DNA from: Clostridiales bacterium
GTDB taxonomy: Bacteria > Bacillota > Clostridia > Oscillospirales > UBA644
Length of the DNA: 64,000 bases
Direction of reading: 5' to 3'
Assembly (NCBI GenBank): GCA_003343705.1
Contig: QAKR01000014.1
Span: forward strand, 1-64,000
Part shown: piece by piece, positions 42,576-50,556 of the stretch
How the letters are laid out: the number at the start of each line of letters is the position of its first letter
Numbering within the stretch: position 1 is the stretch's first letter
Notes under the pieces: model-generated
What the model was told of the DNA's origin: nothing
Database searches by the model: none
Seen by the model: the letters and a program-made list of their open reading frames with translations, nothing else
Program-made: the position numbers and the translations under genes

Positions 42576-43556
42576 TTATTTGTTTAACGCCTGTCTTACA
42601 AGCTCTGCACGCTTTACATCACGTTGACGGATTTCCATATTCTCGCCGCCGTAAAGCATTAACGTGTACGGTTGAGCCTTAAGAAAAATATCATCAAGCA
42701 TTCTTAAATCAAGATTCAGGATTTCACCCTCTGCACCTAACCGTACATCTGAAAGAAGCTTTGAGAACTCCTGCGATGAGAGAAGTCTCGCCTCTTTTAA
42801 AACGCCGTATGCTCTGAAAATTCTATCTTCAATATTAATGTTTTCAAGCATCTTTTCACGTAAGGCAGCTTCGTTCTGGGCAATTTGAGAAACTACTTCC
42901 AATAAACGTTCTAATGTGTCAGCTTCAGTTATACCAAGGGAGATTTGGTTTGAAACCTGATATAGGCAAGCTCCCGGCTGAGAACCTTCACCATACAGGC
43001 CTCGGACAGTTAATCCTACCTGAGAAACAGTATTAATAATTTTATTAATAAGCCCACTCTCATGTAATCCGGGTAAATGCATCATAACTGATGCACGTAA
43101 GCCTGTTCCCAGATTTGTGGGACAGTGAGTAAGAAAACCTAAATTTTCAGAGAATGCAAAATGAAGTTTTTCGTCAAGCTCATCGTCAAGCTTGTTTGCA
43201 ATGTCGTAAAGCTTTTTTATTTTTTCGCCTTTTCCTATAACTTGTATACGTAAATGGTCTTCTTCATTTATCATTATGGATATGTTATGTTTTCTGTCAA
43301 GCAAAAGCCCTGAGCCGGCACGGTCGTTGGCAAATTCAAGGCTGATCAGATGCTCTTCAACCATTGACCCTGCCTGTATTGTGGTTAGGCTTTCCATATC
43401 GATGTAATCAAAGCTGTATCCGGGTAAGCTTTTCGCTGCATCTTTTATCTTTTGGCGTACATCCTTTTTTGCATCAGGTGTAAGACGAGAAGCAAAGGGT
43501 ATATCTTTGAGATTACGAGCCAAACGTATACGCGTTGAAACAACTGTTTTATCCAT
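42576..43556 (-). CDS. mcsB: protein arginine kinase McsB
   Basis: This 326-aa kinase has the phosphagen-kinase fold: the N-terminal ATP-binding STRIRLARNLKDIPF, the catalytic loop NLGTGLRASVMMHLPGLHES (NEEDHLRI upstream) and the GEGSQPGACLYQVSNQISLG region. It phosphorylates arginines on misfolded proteins and on CtsR, marking them for ClpCP. The ATG at 43556 overlaps the mcsA stop by 8 bp and uses GGTGAG inside mcsA as its SD. Confidence 0.95.
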   Translation of the reverse strand: MDKTVVSTRIRLARNLKDIPFASRLTPDAKKDVRQKIKDAAKSLPGYSFDYIDMESLTTIQAGSMVEEHLISLEFANDRAGSGLLLDRKHNISIMINEEDHLRIQVIGKGEKIKKLYDIANKLDDELDEKLHFAFSENLGFLTHCPTNLGTGLRASVMMHLPGLHESGLINKIINTVSQVGLTVRGLYGEGSQPGACLYQVSNQISLGITEADTLERLLEVVSQIAQNEAALREKMLENINIEDRIFRAYGVLKEARLLSSQEFSKLLSDVRLGAEGEILNLDLRMLDDIFLKAQPYTLMLYGGENMEIRQRDVKRAELVRQALNK

Positions 43557-44049
43557 TTTGCTCACCATCCTTCTGTTCTGAGATTTCCTTTATTCGGTCT
43601 CTGATTTTTGCAGCTTTTTCAAAGTTCTCTGTTGCAATTGCTTCTTCAAGCTGTTTTTTAAGTTTTTCGGTTTCACTCATTTTCTTTCCTTTAAATGAAA
43701 GAGGAGTTTTCCCTATATGTTTTTTATTGCCGTGCATTCTTGCTAATGCAGGCATAAGGCGATTTGAAAATGTATTATAACAATCTGCGCATCCGACTTT
43801 ACCGTTTTTACTTATTTCAGAAAATAATATTCCGCAGGTAGGGCAACGTAGTTCGGAAAGCTCTGTGCTTCTTTCAAAAAAGTTTGGCAGCATATTATCA
43901 AGCCCGAAAATATTGCTCAGCGACGGCATTTGCGAAAGACCTATTTTAGAAGCACATTCGGAACATAGAAAAATCTCGCTGGTTTTTCCGTTTATAGTTT
44001 GTTTAAGGTACGTAGTGGCAACATTCTTTTTGCAGTTTTCACATAACAT
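43549..44049 (-). CDS. mcsA: McsA, zinc-binding activator of McsB
   Basis: This 166-aa protein has four CxxC zinc motifs (CENC, CSEC, CPTC, CADC) in the N-terminal 110 residues and a C-terminal UVR domain (LKKQLEEAIATENFEKAAKI). It activates the arginine kinase McsB and senses metal or redox stress. AGGATGATTAAAA precedes the ATG. It lies 6 bp after ctsR and overlaps mcsB. Confidence 0.94.
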   Translation of the reverse strand: MLCENCKKNVATTYLKQTINGKTSEIFLCSECASKIGLSQMPSLSNIFGLDNMLPNFFERSTELSELRCPTCGILFSEISKNGKVGCADCYNTFSNRLMPALARMHGNKKHIGKTPLSFKGKKMSETEKLKKQLEEAIATENFEKAAKIRDRIKEISEQKDGEQNG

Positions 44050-44055
44050 TTTTAA

Positions 44056-44511
44056 TCATCCTTTCAATACAAGCAATATGTTTTTTAATATAGATGCTCT
44101 TACCTCATCACGTTCTGAAGGTGAAACAACCGACAGAGCATTATCAGACGTTGCAGCCCTTATAAGCCTATGGGTTTGGAGGGTTATATATCCGTTATCC
44201 TCCATGTTTTTTAAAAAAAGTGCGGCATCCAGATTTGTTAGTGTTTTACCTATGGAATTTATAATATGCATTATCTGTGCATTTTTATCACTATATTCAA
44301 CCTGACGTATTCGAATATAACCACCGCCGCCTCTTCGGCTTTCTATAATGTAACCATGTTCCGGTGTGAATCGAGAGGTGATGACGTAATTTATCTGACT
44401 CGGTACAACATTAAAGCGTTGTGCCAGCTCATTACGCCCGAGCTCAATAATTCCGTTTTGCGATTCCAATAAATCCTTAATAAAAGCACTTATTATGTCG
44501 CTTTGTTTCAA
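44056..44511 (-). CDS. ctsR: CtsR, class III heat-shock repressor
   Basis: This 151-aa repressor has a winged helix-turn-helix (residues 5-70, ELAQRFNVVPSQINYVITSR) with the heat-sensing Gly-rich wing RRGGGGYIRI, and a C-terminal four-helix domain that McsB contacts. It represses its own operon ctsR-mcsA-mcsB-clpC through the two heptad-repeat operators upstream. AAGGAGG lies 10 bp before the ATG. Confidence 0.96.
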   Translation of the reverse strand: MKQSDIISAFIKDLLESQNGIIELGRNELAQRFNVVPSQINYVITSRFTPEHGYIIESRRGGGGYIRIRQVEYSDKNAQIMHIINSIGKTLTNLDAALFLKNMEDNGYITLQTHRLIRAATSDNALSVVSPSERDEVRASILKNILLVLKG

Positions 44512-44533
44512 TTTAATCGCCTCCTTGTTTGAC

Positions 44534-44550
44534 TTTGACTTTCTTTGACC
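44534..44550 (-). promoter_or_regulatory. CtsR operator 1
   Basis: The minus strand reads GGTCAAA-GAA-AGTCAAA, a perfect tandem heptad CtsR site, just downstream of the ctsR -10 element. Confidence 0.93.
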
Positions 44551-44559
44551 TTCGTGTAT

Positions 44560-44588
44560 ATTATATCATTTAAATGAAAAAAACACAA
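44560..44588 (-). promoter_or_regulatory. sigma-A promoter of the ctsR operon
   Basis: On the minus strand TTGTGT (44583-44588), a 17-bp spacer and TATAAT (44560-44565). Confidence 0.75.
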
Positions 44589-44598
44589 ATTTAATTAA

Positions 44599-44615
44599 AG
44601 TCAGAGAAGGTCAAA
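44599..44615 (+). promoter_or_regulatory. CtsR operator 2
   Basis: AGTCAGA-GAA-GGTCAAA on the plus strand is a one-mismatch CtsR heptad repeat just upstream of the ctsR -35, in inverted orientation to operator 1. Confidence 0.75.
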
Positions 44616-44655
44616 TAATTTGCAAATTTAATATAAAAAATTGTATTATCTTTAA

Positions 44656-44691
44656 TTTACTTAAAATATCGCTTGTTTACTTAAAATATCG
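44656..44691. repeat. tandem 16-bp direct repeat
   Basis: TTTACTTAAAATATCG occurs at 44656-44671 and again at 44676-44691, a 20-bp period (about two helical turns). It lies 26 bp upstream of the maturation-operon -35. Confidence 0.85.
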
Positions 44692-44714
44692 TAATTTTAA
44701 AATAAATGAAAAGA

Positions 44715-44732
44715 GTGTTGATTTTTTAACAA
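44715..44732. promoter_or_regulatory. candidate Rex operator over the hydrogenase-maturation promoter
   Basis: GTGTTGATTTTTTAACAA matches 12 of 14 defined positions of TTGTTAANNNNTTAACAA and overlaps the -35 element. A similar site precedes hndA. Confidence 0.5.
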
Positions 44733-44746
44733 TATAGTGTTATAAT
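44718..44746 (+). promoter_or_regulatory. sigma-A promoter of the hydrogenase maturation operon
   Basis: TTGATT (44718-44723), a 17-bp spacer and TATAAT (44741-44746), giving a leader of about 160 nt. Confidence 0.8.
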
Positions 44747-44752
44747 ATTAAT

Positions 44753-44880
44753 AGGTAATGGGGAAGAAGTTTCTGACCTTGAACCGATGTTTTAATTCTA
44801 TCCGATCACGAGGGTTTTCCGGATGACAGGAGTTTTGTGTTTGATTACAAATCCTATGTCATTCGGCATGGGATTTTTTG
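44753..44880 (+). promoter_or_regulatory. attenuator leader RNA of the hydrogenase maturation operon
   Basis: Two hairpins compete for the same bases. An antiterminator pairs AGGAGTTTTGT (44828-44838) with ACAAATCCT (44847-44855). A terminator pairs AAATCCTATG (44849-44858) with CATGGGATTT (44867-44876) and ends in TTTTTTG. Upstream, ATCCG (44801-44805) and CGGAT (44820-44824) close a further stem-loop. This is the layout of a riboswitch or protein-controlled attenuator. The ligand is unknown, and it does not match the riboswitch consensus sequences I can recall. Confidence 0.65.
44849..44879 (+). terminator. attenuation terminator before the TM1266-type gene
   Basis: AAATCC-TATG and CATG-GGATTT form the stem, followed by six T, 35 bp before the first start codon. 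Confidence 0.8.
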
Positions 44881-44914
44881 TTATTTATTTTACTAAACGA
44901 TTTGGAGAAGTTTT

Positions 44915-45160
44915 ATGGAAAACAGAATAGCTTTGGTTGGGATTATCGTTGAAGACGGTGACAGTGTGATGAAAGTTAATAATATTTTACATGATTATAA
45001 TAAATTTATAATCGGTCGTATGGGTGTTCCTCATCGTGAAAGAGGTCTTTGTATTATAAGTATTGTCGTTGATGCCACTACGGATATAACATCGGCACTT
45101 TCGGGTAAACTCGGTGCAGTTCCCGGTGTTTCTACAAAGACTATATATTCAAAAATATGA
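44915..45160 (+). CDS. TM1266-family iron-only hydrogenase system regulator
   Basis: This 81-aa protein has an ACT/ferredoxin-like fold: RIALVGIIVEDGDSVMKVNN, then FIIGRMGVPHRERGLCIISI. It belongs to the small TM1266-type family usually encoded beside hydEGF and called a hydrogenase system regulator; its mechanism is not established. It is too small to carry a DNA-binding domain, so it may act through another protein. GGAGAAG precedes the ATG. Its stop overlaps the hydE start by 4 bp. Confidence 0.85.
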   Translation: MENRIALVGIIVEDGDSVMKVNNILHDYNKFIIGRMGVPHRERGLCIISIVVDATTDITSALSGKLGAVPGVSTKTIYSKI

Positions 45161-46191
45161 ACTTATTAGATAATTTACAAAAAAACAAAACATTAAAAAA
45201 AGAAGAATTCATCACGCTTCTTGAAAAATATGAGCAATATGCAGAGGCGGCAAAAAAACTTGCCCGTGAAACTGCTGTTGAGGCATATGGTAATAAAATT
45301 TATTTACGTGGGCTTATTGAATTTACAAGCTATTGTAAAAATAATTGTTATTATTGCGGTTTACGCTGTTCAAACAAAAAGGCGGAGCGATACCGATTAA
45401 CTCCTGAACAAATTTTTGAAGCTGCGAATGAGGGATATTCGTTGGGTTTCAGAACCTTTGTTTTGCAAGGCGGAGAAGACCCGTATTTTACTGCAGACAG
45501 GCTTACCTATATAGTAAGCGGTTTAAAAAAACTTCACCCGGACTGTGCGGTAACACTTTCTGTTGGTGAACGAAGCGAAGATGAGTATGCCTCGTTTAAA
45601 AAATCCGGTGCAGACAGGTTCTTACTTAGACATGAAACGGCTACTTCTGATCATTACCAAAAACTTCATCCAAAAGAACTTTCCCTGGAAAACAGAAAAA
45701 ATTGCCTTCATATATTAAAAAAACTTGGCTTTCAAACAGGAACAGGTTTTATGGTGGGGGCACCCTTCCAGACAAACGAACATATTGCAGAAGATTTATT
45801 GTTTATAAAAGATATTAACCCTGAAATGGTCGGAATAGGTCCGTTTTTACCTCATAAAGACACTCCTTTTTGCGAGAGTCCCCCGGGAAGTGTTGAGAAA
45901 ACTTTATTCTTAATTTCAGTTATACGTCTGATGCTTCCAAATGCGTTGATCCCGGCAACCACAGCATTGGGTACAGCTCAGGAAAACGGACGTGAAGCCG
46001 GGATTTTGTGCGGAGCTAATGTATTAATGCCTAATTTATCACCTCTTTCGGTAAGAAAAAAGTATATGATTTATGATAATAAAATAAGCACCGGAGAAGA
46101 AGCTGCCGAAAGTGTACAAAAGCTAAAAGAGCATTTACAAGCAATAGGATACGAGGCTGTTGTTAACAGAGGCGATTATAAAAAACTTTAA
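45157..46191 (+). CDS. hydE: [FeFe] hydrogenase maturase HydE (radical SAM)
   Basis: This 344-aa radical SAM enzyme has the cluster motif CKNNCYYC (Cys60, Cys64, Cys67) and a downstream BATS-type domain with FVLQGGEDPYFTADRL and LRHETATSDHYQKLHP. It acts on the Fe(CO)2(CN)-cysteine precursor made by HydG in building the 2Fe subcluster. It starts within the end of the TM1266-type gene and is 54 bp upstream of hydG. Confidence 0.95.
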   Translation: MNLLDNLQKNKTLKKEEFITLLEKYEQYAEAAKKLARETAVEAYGNKIYLRGLIEFTSYCKNNCYYCGLRCSNKKAERYRLTPEQIFEAANEGYSLGFRTFVLQGGEDPYFTADRLTYIVSGLKKLHPDCAVTLSVGERSEDEYASFKKSGADRFLLRHETATSDHYQKLHPKELSLENRKNCLHILKKLGFQTGTGFMVGAPFQTNEHIAEDLLFIKDINPEMVGIGPFLPHKDTPFCESPPGSVEKTLFLISVIRLMLPNALIPATTALGTAQENGREAGILCGANVLMPNLSPLSVRKKYMIYDNKISTGEEAAESVQKLKEHLQAIGYEAVVNRGDYKKL

Positions 46192-46245
46192 TAGCTGCAT
46201 TTATTTAATGTATTAAATTAAAAATTATAAAAGGACTTGATATAA

Positions 46246-47685
46246 ATGTATAGCACGAATTCTCTTAAAGCAGAAGAGTTTATAAACCACGATGAGATAC
46301 TCGAAACGCTTGAATATGCTGAAAAAAATAAGAATAACATTAAGTTAATAGATGAAATTCTTGAGAAAGCGAAACCCAGAAGAACTGAAACAGGAACATA
46401 TTGTTCAGGGTTAACTCACAGAGAAGCATCTGTTTTACTGGCTTGTGAAATTCCAGAAAAAATTGAACAAATGTATAAGCTTGCTGAGGAAATAAAGCTT
46501 GCTTTTTACGGGAACCGTATTGTGATATTTGCACCGCTCTATCTTTCAAATTATTGTGTAAACGGTTGTGTGTATTGCCCATATCATTACAAAAATAAGC
46601 ATATCTGCCGAAAGAAGCTGACACAAGAAGAAATAGAAAAAGAGGTTGTCGCGTTACAGGATATGGGGCATAAACGTTTGGCAATCGAGGCAGGAGAAGA
46701 CCCTGTAAATAATCCTATTGAATACATTCTTGACAGTATAAAAACTATATATTCCATAAAACATAAAAACGGAGCTATACGCCGTGCTAATGTTAATATT
46801 GCGGCGACAACTGTTGAAAATTATAAAAAGCTTAAAGATGCCGGAATAGGAACTTATGTACTTTTTCAGGAAACATATCATAAAGAAAGTTATCTTAAAC
46901 TGCATCCCACAGGTCCTAAACATGATTATGCATACCATACCGAGGCTATGGACAGGGCAATGGAGGGCGGTATAGATGATGTTGGTTTAGGTGTTTTATT
47001 TGGTTTGGAGCTTTATAAGTATGAGTTTGCTGGACTTTTGATGCATGCCGAACATCTGGAAGCCGTTCACGGAGTAGGTCCTCATACTATTAGTGTTCCT
47101 CGTATAAAACGTGCTGATGATATTGATCCGGATGTTTTTGATAACGGTATTAGTGATGAAACTTTTGCTAAGATTTGTGCACTTATCCGTATTTCTGTGC
47201 CATATACCGGAATGATTGTATCTACACGTGAAAGCCAAGCTGTACGTGAAAAGGTTATCCGCCTGGGCGTTTCACAGGTAAGCGGAGGATCCCGTACCTC
47301 TGTAGGTGGATATTCAGAAGAAGAGAGACCTCACGAAACCGAGCAGTTTGATGTTTCAGACCAGCGTACCCTTGACGAAGTTGTGCAGTGGCTTTTAAGC
47401 ATGGGTTATATTCCGTCATTTTGCACCGCATGTTATCGCGAAGGAAGAACAGGTGATCGTTTTATGTCTTTGTGCAAATCCGGACAGATACAAAACTGCT
47501 GTCATCCAAACGCCCTTATGACACTTAAAGAATACCTGGAGGATTATGCTAAACCTAATACAAAAGAAGTTGGCGAGTCTTTTATAAAAAAAGAACTTGA
47601 GAAAATACCTAACGTAAAGGTTAAAGGGTTAGCAAAAGAGTATATTGAAAATATACACAAAGGTAAACGTGATTTTAGATTTTGA
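46246..47685 (+). CDS. hydG: [FeFe] hydrogenase maturase HydG (tyrosine lyase, radical SAM)
   Basis: This 479-aa enzyme cleaves tyrosine to p-cresol, CO and cyanide and builds the Fe-CO-CN synthon. The radical SAM motif is CVNGCVYC (Cys104, 108, 111). The C-terminal auxiliary (dangler Fe) cluster Cys residues lie in CTACYREGRTGDRFMSLCKS near residue 400. The family motifs EETYHKESYLKLHPTGPK-like (here QETYHKESYLKLHPTG) and SGGSRTSVGGYSE are present. AAGGACTTG precedes the ATG. It is followed 12 bp later by hydF. Confidence 0.96.
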   Translation: MYSTNSLKAEEFINHDEILETLEYAEKNKNNIKLIDEILEKAKPRRTETGTYCSGLTHREASVLLACEIPEKIEQMYKLAEEIKLAFYGNRIVIFAPLYLSNYCVNGCVYCPYHYKNKHICRKKLTQEEIEKEVVALQDMGHKRLAIEAGEDPVNNPIEYILDSIKTIYSIKHKNGAIRRANVNIAATTVENYKKLKDAGIGTYVLFQETYHKESYLKLHPTGPKHDYAYHTEAMDRAMEGGIDDVGLGVLFGLELYKYEFAGLLMHAEHLEAVHGVGPHTISVPRIKRADDIDPDVFDNGISDETFAKICALIRISVPYTGMIVSTRESQAVREKVIRLGVSQVSGGSRTSVGGYSEEERPHETEQFDVSDQRTLDEVVQWLLSMGYIPSFCTACYREGRTGDRFMSLCKSGQIQNCCHPNALMTLKEYLEDYAKPNTKEVGESFIKKELEKIPNVKVKGLAKEYIENIHKGKRDFRF

Positions 47686-47697
47686 TGAGGTGAATTT

Positions 47698-48906
47698 ATG
47701 TCATTAAATGATACCCCCAGAGCAAACCGCTTGCATATTGCGATTTTCGGAAAACGTAACAGCGGCAAAAGCTCCCTTATAAATGCCATAACCGGTCAGC
47801 CTGTTGCTGTTGTTTCGGATGTTGCAGGGACAACAACAGACCCGGTTTATAAAACAATGGAAATTCACGGAATAGGCGCATGTGTACTTATTGACACGGC
47901 TGGTTTCGACGACGAGGGTTCTCTTGGTGAGATGCGAGTTGAAAAAACTCTGGATGTCGTTGAAAAAACAGATATTGCCGTTCTTTTATTCTCTGAAGGT
48001 GATTTGTCTTTTGAAAAAAGATGGCTTGAAACATTACGTAAAAAGAAAACTCCTGTTTTAGGAGTAATTAATAAAGCGGATATCTTAAAAGATGTTGAAG
48101 ATTTTGCTGAAAAAATTAAATCAGAATGTAATATTGAACCAGTAGTTATCAGTGCAAAAAACAATATAAATATTTTAAAAGTTCGAGAGAAACTCATTGA
48201 GATGCTACCTGAGGATTACGAAATTTCCGATATAACGGCAGGGCTTTGCGAAAAAGGCGATACGGTTCTTTTAGTAATGCCGCAAGATATACAAGCCCCT
48301 AAAGGGCGACTGATTCTACCTCAAGTTCAGACTTTGCGTAACCTGCTTGATAAAAAATGCTTAGTAATGAGTACAACAACAGATATGCTTGAACAAGCAC
48401 TTTCGTCAATGGTTAAAGAGCCTGATTTGATAATAACCGACAGCCAAGTTTTTAAAACGGTTTATGAGAAAAAACCGGCAAGTTCTAAATTAACTTCTTT
48501 TTCCGTTTTGTTTGCCAGATATAAAGGTGATATTTCGGAATTTGTGGAAGGTGCTAAAGCAATAGATCTTTTAAATGAAAATTCAAAGGTACTTATTGCT
48601 GAAGCCTGTACGCATGCACCTTTATCGGAAGATATAGGGCGTGAGAAAATTCCACGTATGCTTAGGCAGCGTTTCGGAGAAGAGCTCACGGTTGATATTG
48701 TCAGCGGTGCTGAATTTCCGGAATATTTAAGTGACTATGACCTTATAATTCATTGTGGAGCATGTATGTTCAACCGAAAATATGTTCTCTCACGAATTGA
48801 GAAAGCTCGTGCAGCGGGTGTTAAAATTACAAATTACGGTGTAGTGATTGCTCATTTATCCGGGATTCTTGATAAAATTTATACAGGGGGGACTTATAAT
48901 GGATAA
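47698..48906 (+). CDS. hydF: [FeFe] hydrogenase maturase HydF (GTPase scaffold)
   Basis: This 402-aa scaffold holds the 2Fe subcluster and passes it to the hydrogenase. The N-terminal GTPase has GKRNSGKSSLINAI, the switch AGTTTDPV, DTAGFDDEG and NKAD (residues 13-170). The C-terminal domain has the HydF cluster motif CTH (EACTHAPLSED) and HCGAC (LIIHCGACMFNRKY), giving three Cys ligands. The SD GATGAGGTG precedes the ATG. It completes the hydE-hydG-hydF set and overlaps the next gene by 8 bp. Confidence 0.96.
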   Translation: MSLNDTPRANRLHIAIFGKRNSGKSSLINAITGQPVAVVSDVAGTTTDPVYKTMEIHGIGACVLIDTAGFDDEGSLGEMRVEKTLDVVEKTDIAVLLFSEGDLSFEKRWLETLRKKKTPVLGVINKADILKDVEDFAEKIKSECNIEPVVISAKNNINILKVREKLIEMLPEDYEISDITAGLCEKGDTVLLVMPQDIQAPKGRLILPQVQTLRNLLDKKCLVMSTTTDMLEQALSSMVKEPDLIITDSQVFKTVYEKKPASSKLTSFSVLFARYKGDISEFVEGAKAIDLLNENSKVLIAEACTHAPLSEDIGREKIPRMLRQRFGEELTVDIVSGAEFPEYLSDYDLIIHCGACMFNRKYVLSRIEKARAAGVKITNYGVVIAHLSGILDKIYTGGTYNG

Positions 48907-49243
48907 AAAAATGGTACTTTTTTTCGTCTTGGAAAAAATAGAGGCTTTGGACAGTGTTCTTTTAGAGCTTAATCGATCAGGAATACGTGGTGCTACAATA
49001 ATAAATACAACAGGTGCAGCCCAAACTATTTTTTCACATGAAGACGATGATACTTTTTCGGCTTTGCGACAATTTTTTAATCCTGCACGTGATGAAAATA
49101 AAACTATATTTACAGTTTTACCGGAAAGTAAGCTTTCTGTTGCTAAGGAAGCAATAGAGCGTGTTGTGGGTGACCTTTCGGAACCGTATACCGGTATTTT
49201 ATTTGCATTTGAGGCACCTTATGTTGCCGGGATAATCGAATAA
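48899..49243 (+). CDS. PII-like small protein
   Basis: This 114-aa protein has the ferredoxin-like pattern of PII/CutA-type trimeric proteins: MVLFFVLEKIEALDSVLLEL (strand-helix), RGATIINTTGAAQTIF, and the closing strand-helix KTIFTVLPESKLSVAKEAIE. The uridylylated T-loop Tyr context of GlnB/GlnK is not seen. AGGGGGG lies 8 bp upstream of the ATG at 48899, which lies inside hydF, so translation is coupled. It is followed 57 bp later by an antiporter. It may regulate that antiporter; this is an inference from gene order. Confidence 0.65.
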   Translation: MDKKMVLFFVLEKIEALDSVLLELNRSGIRGATIINTTGAAQTIFSHEDDDTFSALRQFFNPARDENKTIFTVLPESKLSVAKEAIERVVGDLSEPYTGILFAFEAPYVAGIIE

Positions 49244-49300
49244 TTTTTTATTACTGATTGTAATAAAAATAGTATAAACTGTAAAGAAGGTAAAAAATAA

Positions 49301-50491
49301 ATGGTATTACTTTATTTAGGAATAATTTTGCTTGCGGGACTTTTATTTGGACGGCTGGCAAAACTCATTAAGTTGCCCAATGTTACTGGGTACTTAGTAG
49401 CCGGGCTTTTGCTCGGCCCATATGTCCTTAAAATTATTCCTTCAGATATTGTAAATAATTTTTCTCTTGTTTCAGAAGTTTCACTGGCTTTTATTGCTTT
49501 TACAATTGGTCTTTCATTTAAACGTAGTTATTTTAAACGTGTAGGTCTTACTCCTGTTGTAATTGCGATTTTTGAAGCGCTGATAGCTGTTTTTGCTGTT
49601 CAGGGTGTCCTTATTGCAACAGGACAAGACTTGGCATTTTCTATAGTTTTAGGTGCGATAGCTGCTGCGACTGCTCCGGCGGCTACTATAATGGTTATAA
49701 AGCAGTATAAAGCTCAAGGCCCTTTGACTGAAACGCTGTTAAGTGTTGTGGCAATTGATGACGCTGTAGCTTTAATAGCTTTTAGCTTTGCGGTTACTAT
49801 TGCTAAAGCCATTTCGGGAACAGGTGCAACCTCAAACATTGCACTTTCTATTATAAAACCATTCGGCGAGGTCTTTTTGGCTCTTGCCATAGGTGCTGTT
49901 TCAGGTCTTATAATTAAACTCCCGCTTAAATACTTTAAAAAAAGCGGAAATCGTCTTATTATAGCTTGTGGTTTTATATTTATTACAGCCGCAGTTTGTG
50001 ACTTACTTGGGTTATCCTCATTATTAGCATGTATGACTCTTGGTGCAGTCTTTTGTAATGTTTCTGATGAAAGTGATCTTGTTGCAGATATTGTGGACAA
50101 GGTTACACCTCCTATATTTTTAATGTTTTTTGTTATATCCGGTGCGGAGCTTAATATAAATGTTATCCCATCAATCGGCATTGTGGGGATTTTATATGTT
50201 GTTGTTCGTGTTATCGGGAAAATGCTTGGTGCTTTTTTAGGCGCAAAAATTATGCGTGCACCTAAATCTGTTTGTAGGTGGTTAGGCCCTACACTCATAC
50301 CTCAAGCAGGTGTGGCAATTGGTTTAACCCTTGTAGCTCAGGAAGTCGTTCCTGAATTTGCTCCCACAATCCGTGCGGTTATATTATGTGGAACTATGAT
50401 TTATGAAATTTTCGGCCCGGTTATTACGAAAATTTCTCTTGTTAAAGCAGGGGAAATTAAAGTAGAAAAAAGCAAAAAATTAACTAAGTGA
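49301..50491 (+). CDS. cation:proton antiporter, CPA2 (KefB/GerN-like) family
   Basis: This 396-aa integral membrane protein has about 12 hydrophobic helices and the Na+/H+ exchanger fold: KLPNVTGYLVAGLLLGPYVL at the N-terminus, AAATAPAATIMVIKQY, and the helix with the conserved acidic pair VVAIDDAVALIAFS. There is no C-terminal TrkA-N domain, so it resembles NapA/GerN-type exchangers rather than KefC. It probably exports Na+ or K+ against protons. AAGAAGGTAAAAAATAA precedes the ATG. Its position behind hydEGF and the PII-like gene suggests a link to ion homeostasis during fermentation. Confidence 0.88.
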   Translation: MVLLYLGIILLAGLLFGRLAKLIKLPNVTGYLVAGLLLGPYVLKIIPSDIVNNFSLVSEVSLAFIAFTIGLSFKRSYFKRVGLTPVVIAIFEALIAVFAVQGVLIATGQDLAFSIVLGAIAAATAPAATIMVIKQYKAQGPLTETLLSVVAIDDAVALIAFSFAVTIAKAISGTGATSNIALSIIKPFGEVFLALAIGAVSGLIIKLPLKYFKKSGNRLIIACGFIFITAAVCDLLGLSSLLACMTLGAVFCNVSDESDLVADIVDKVTPPIFLMFFVISGAELNINVIPSIGIVGILYVVVRVIGKMLGAFLGAKIMRAPKSVCRWLGPTLIPQAGVAIGLTLVAQEVVPEFAPTIRAVILCGTMIYEIFGPVITKISLVKAGEIKVEKSKKLTK

Positions 50492-50556
50492 ATTATTTAA
50501 TGTTTTTGCAGGAAAATATATTTAAGCTCTATTATATGTAAATACGGAGGATTTAA

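Larger units (their letters stand above)
44512..44914. other. 403-bp divergent control region, ctsR and hydrogenase maturation
   Basis: The left part holds the ctsR promoter flanked by two CtsR boxes. The middle holds two 16-bp direct repeats. The right part holds the promoter, a Rex-like site and the structured leader of the maturation operon, all listed separately. No gene is present. Confidence 0.85.
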
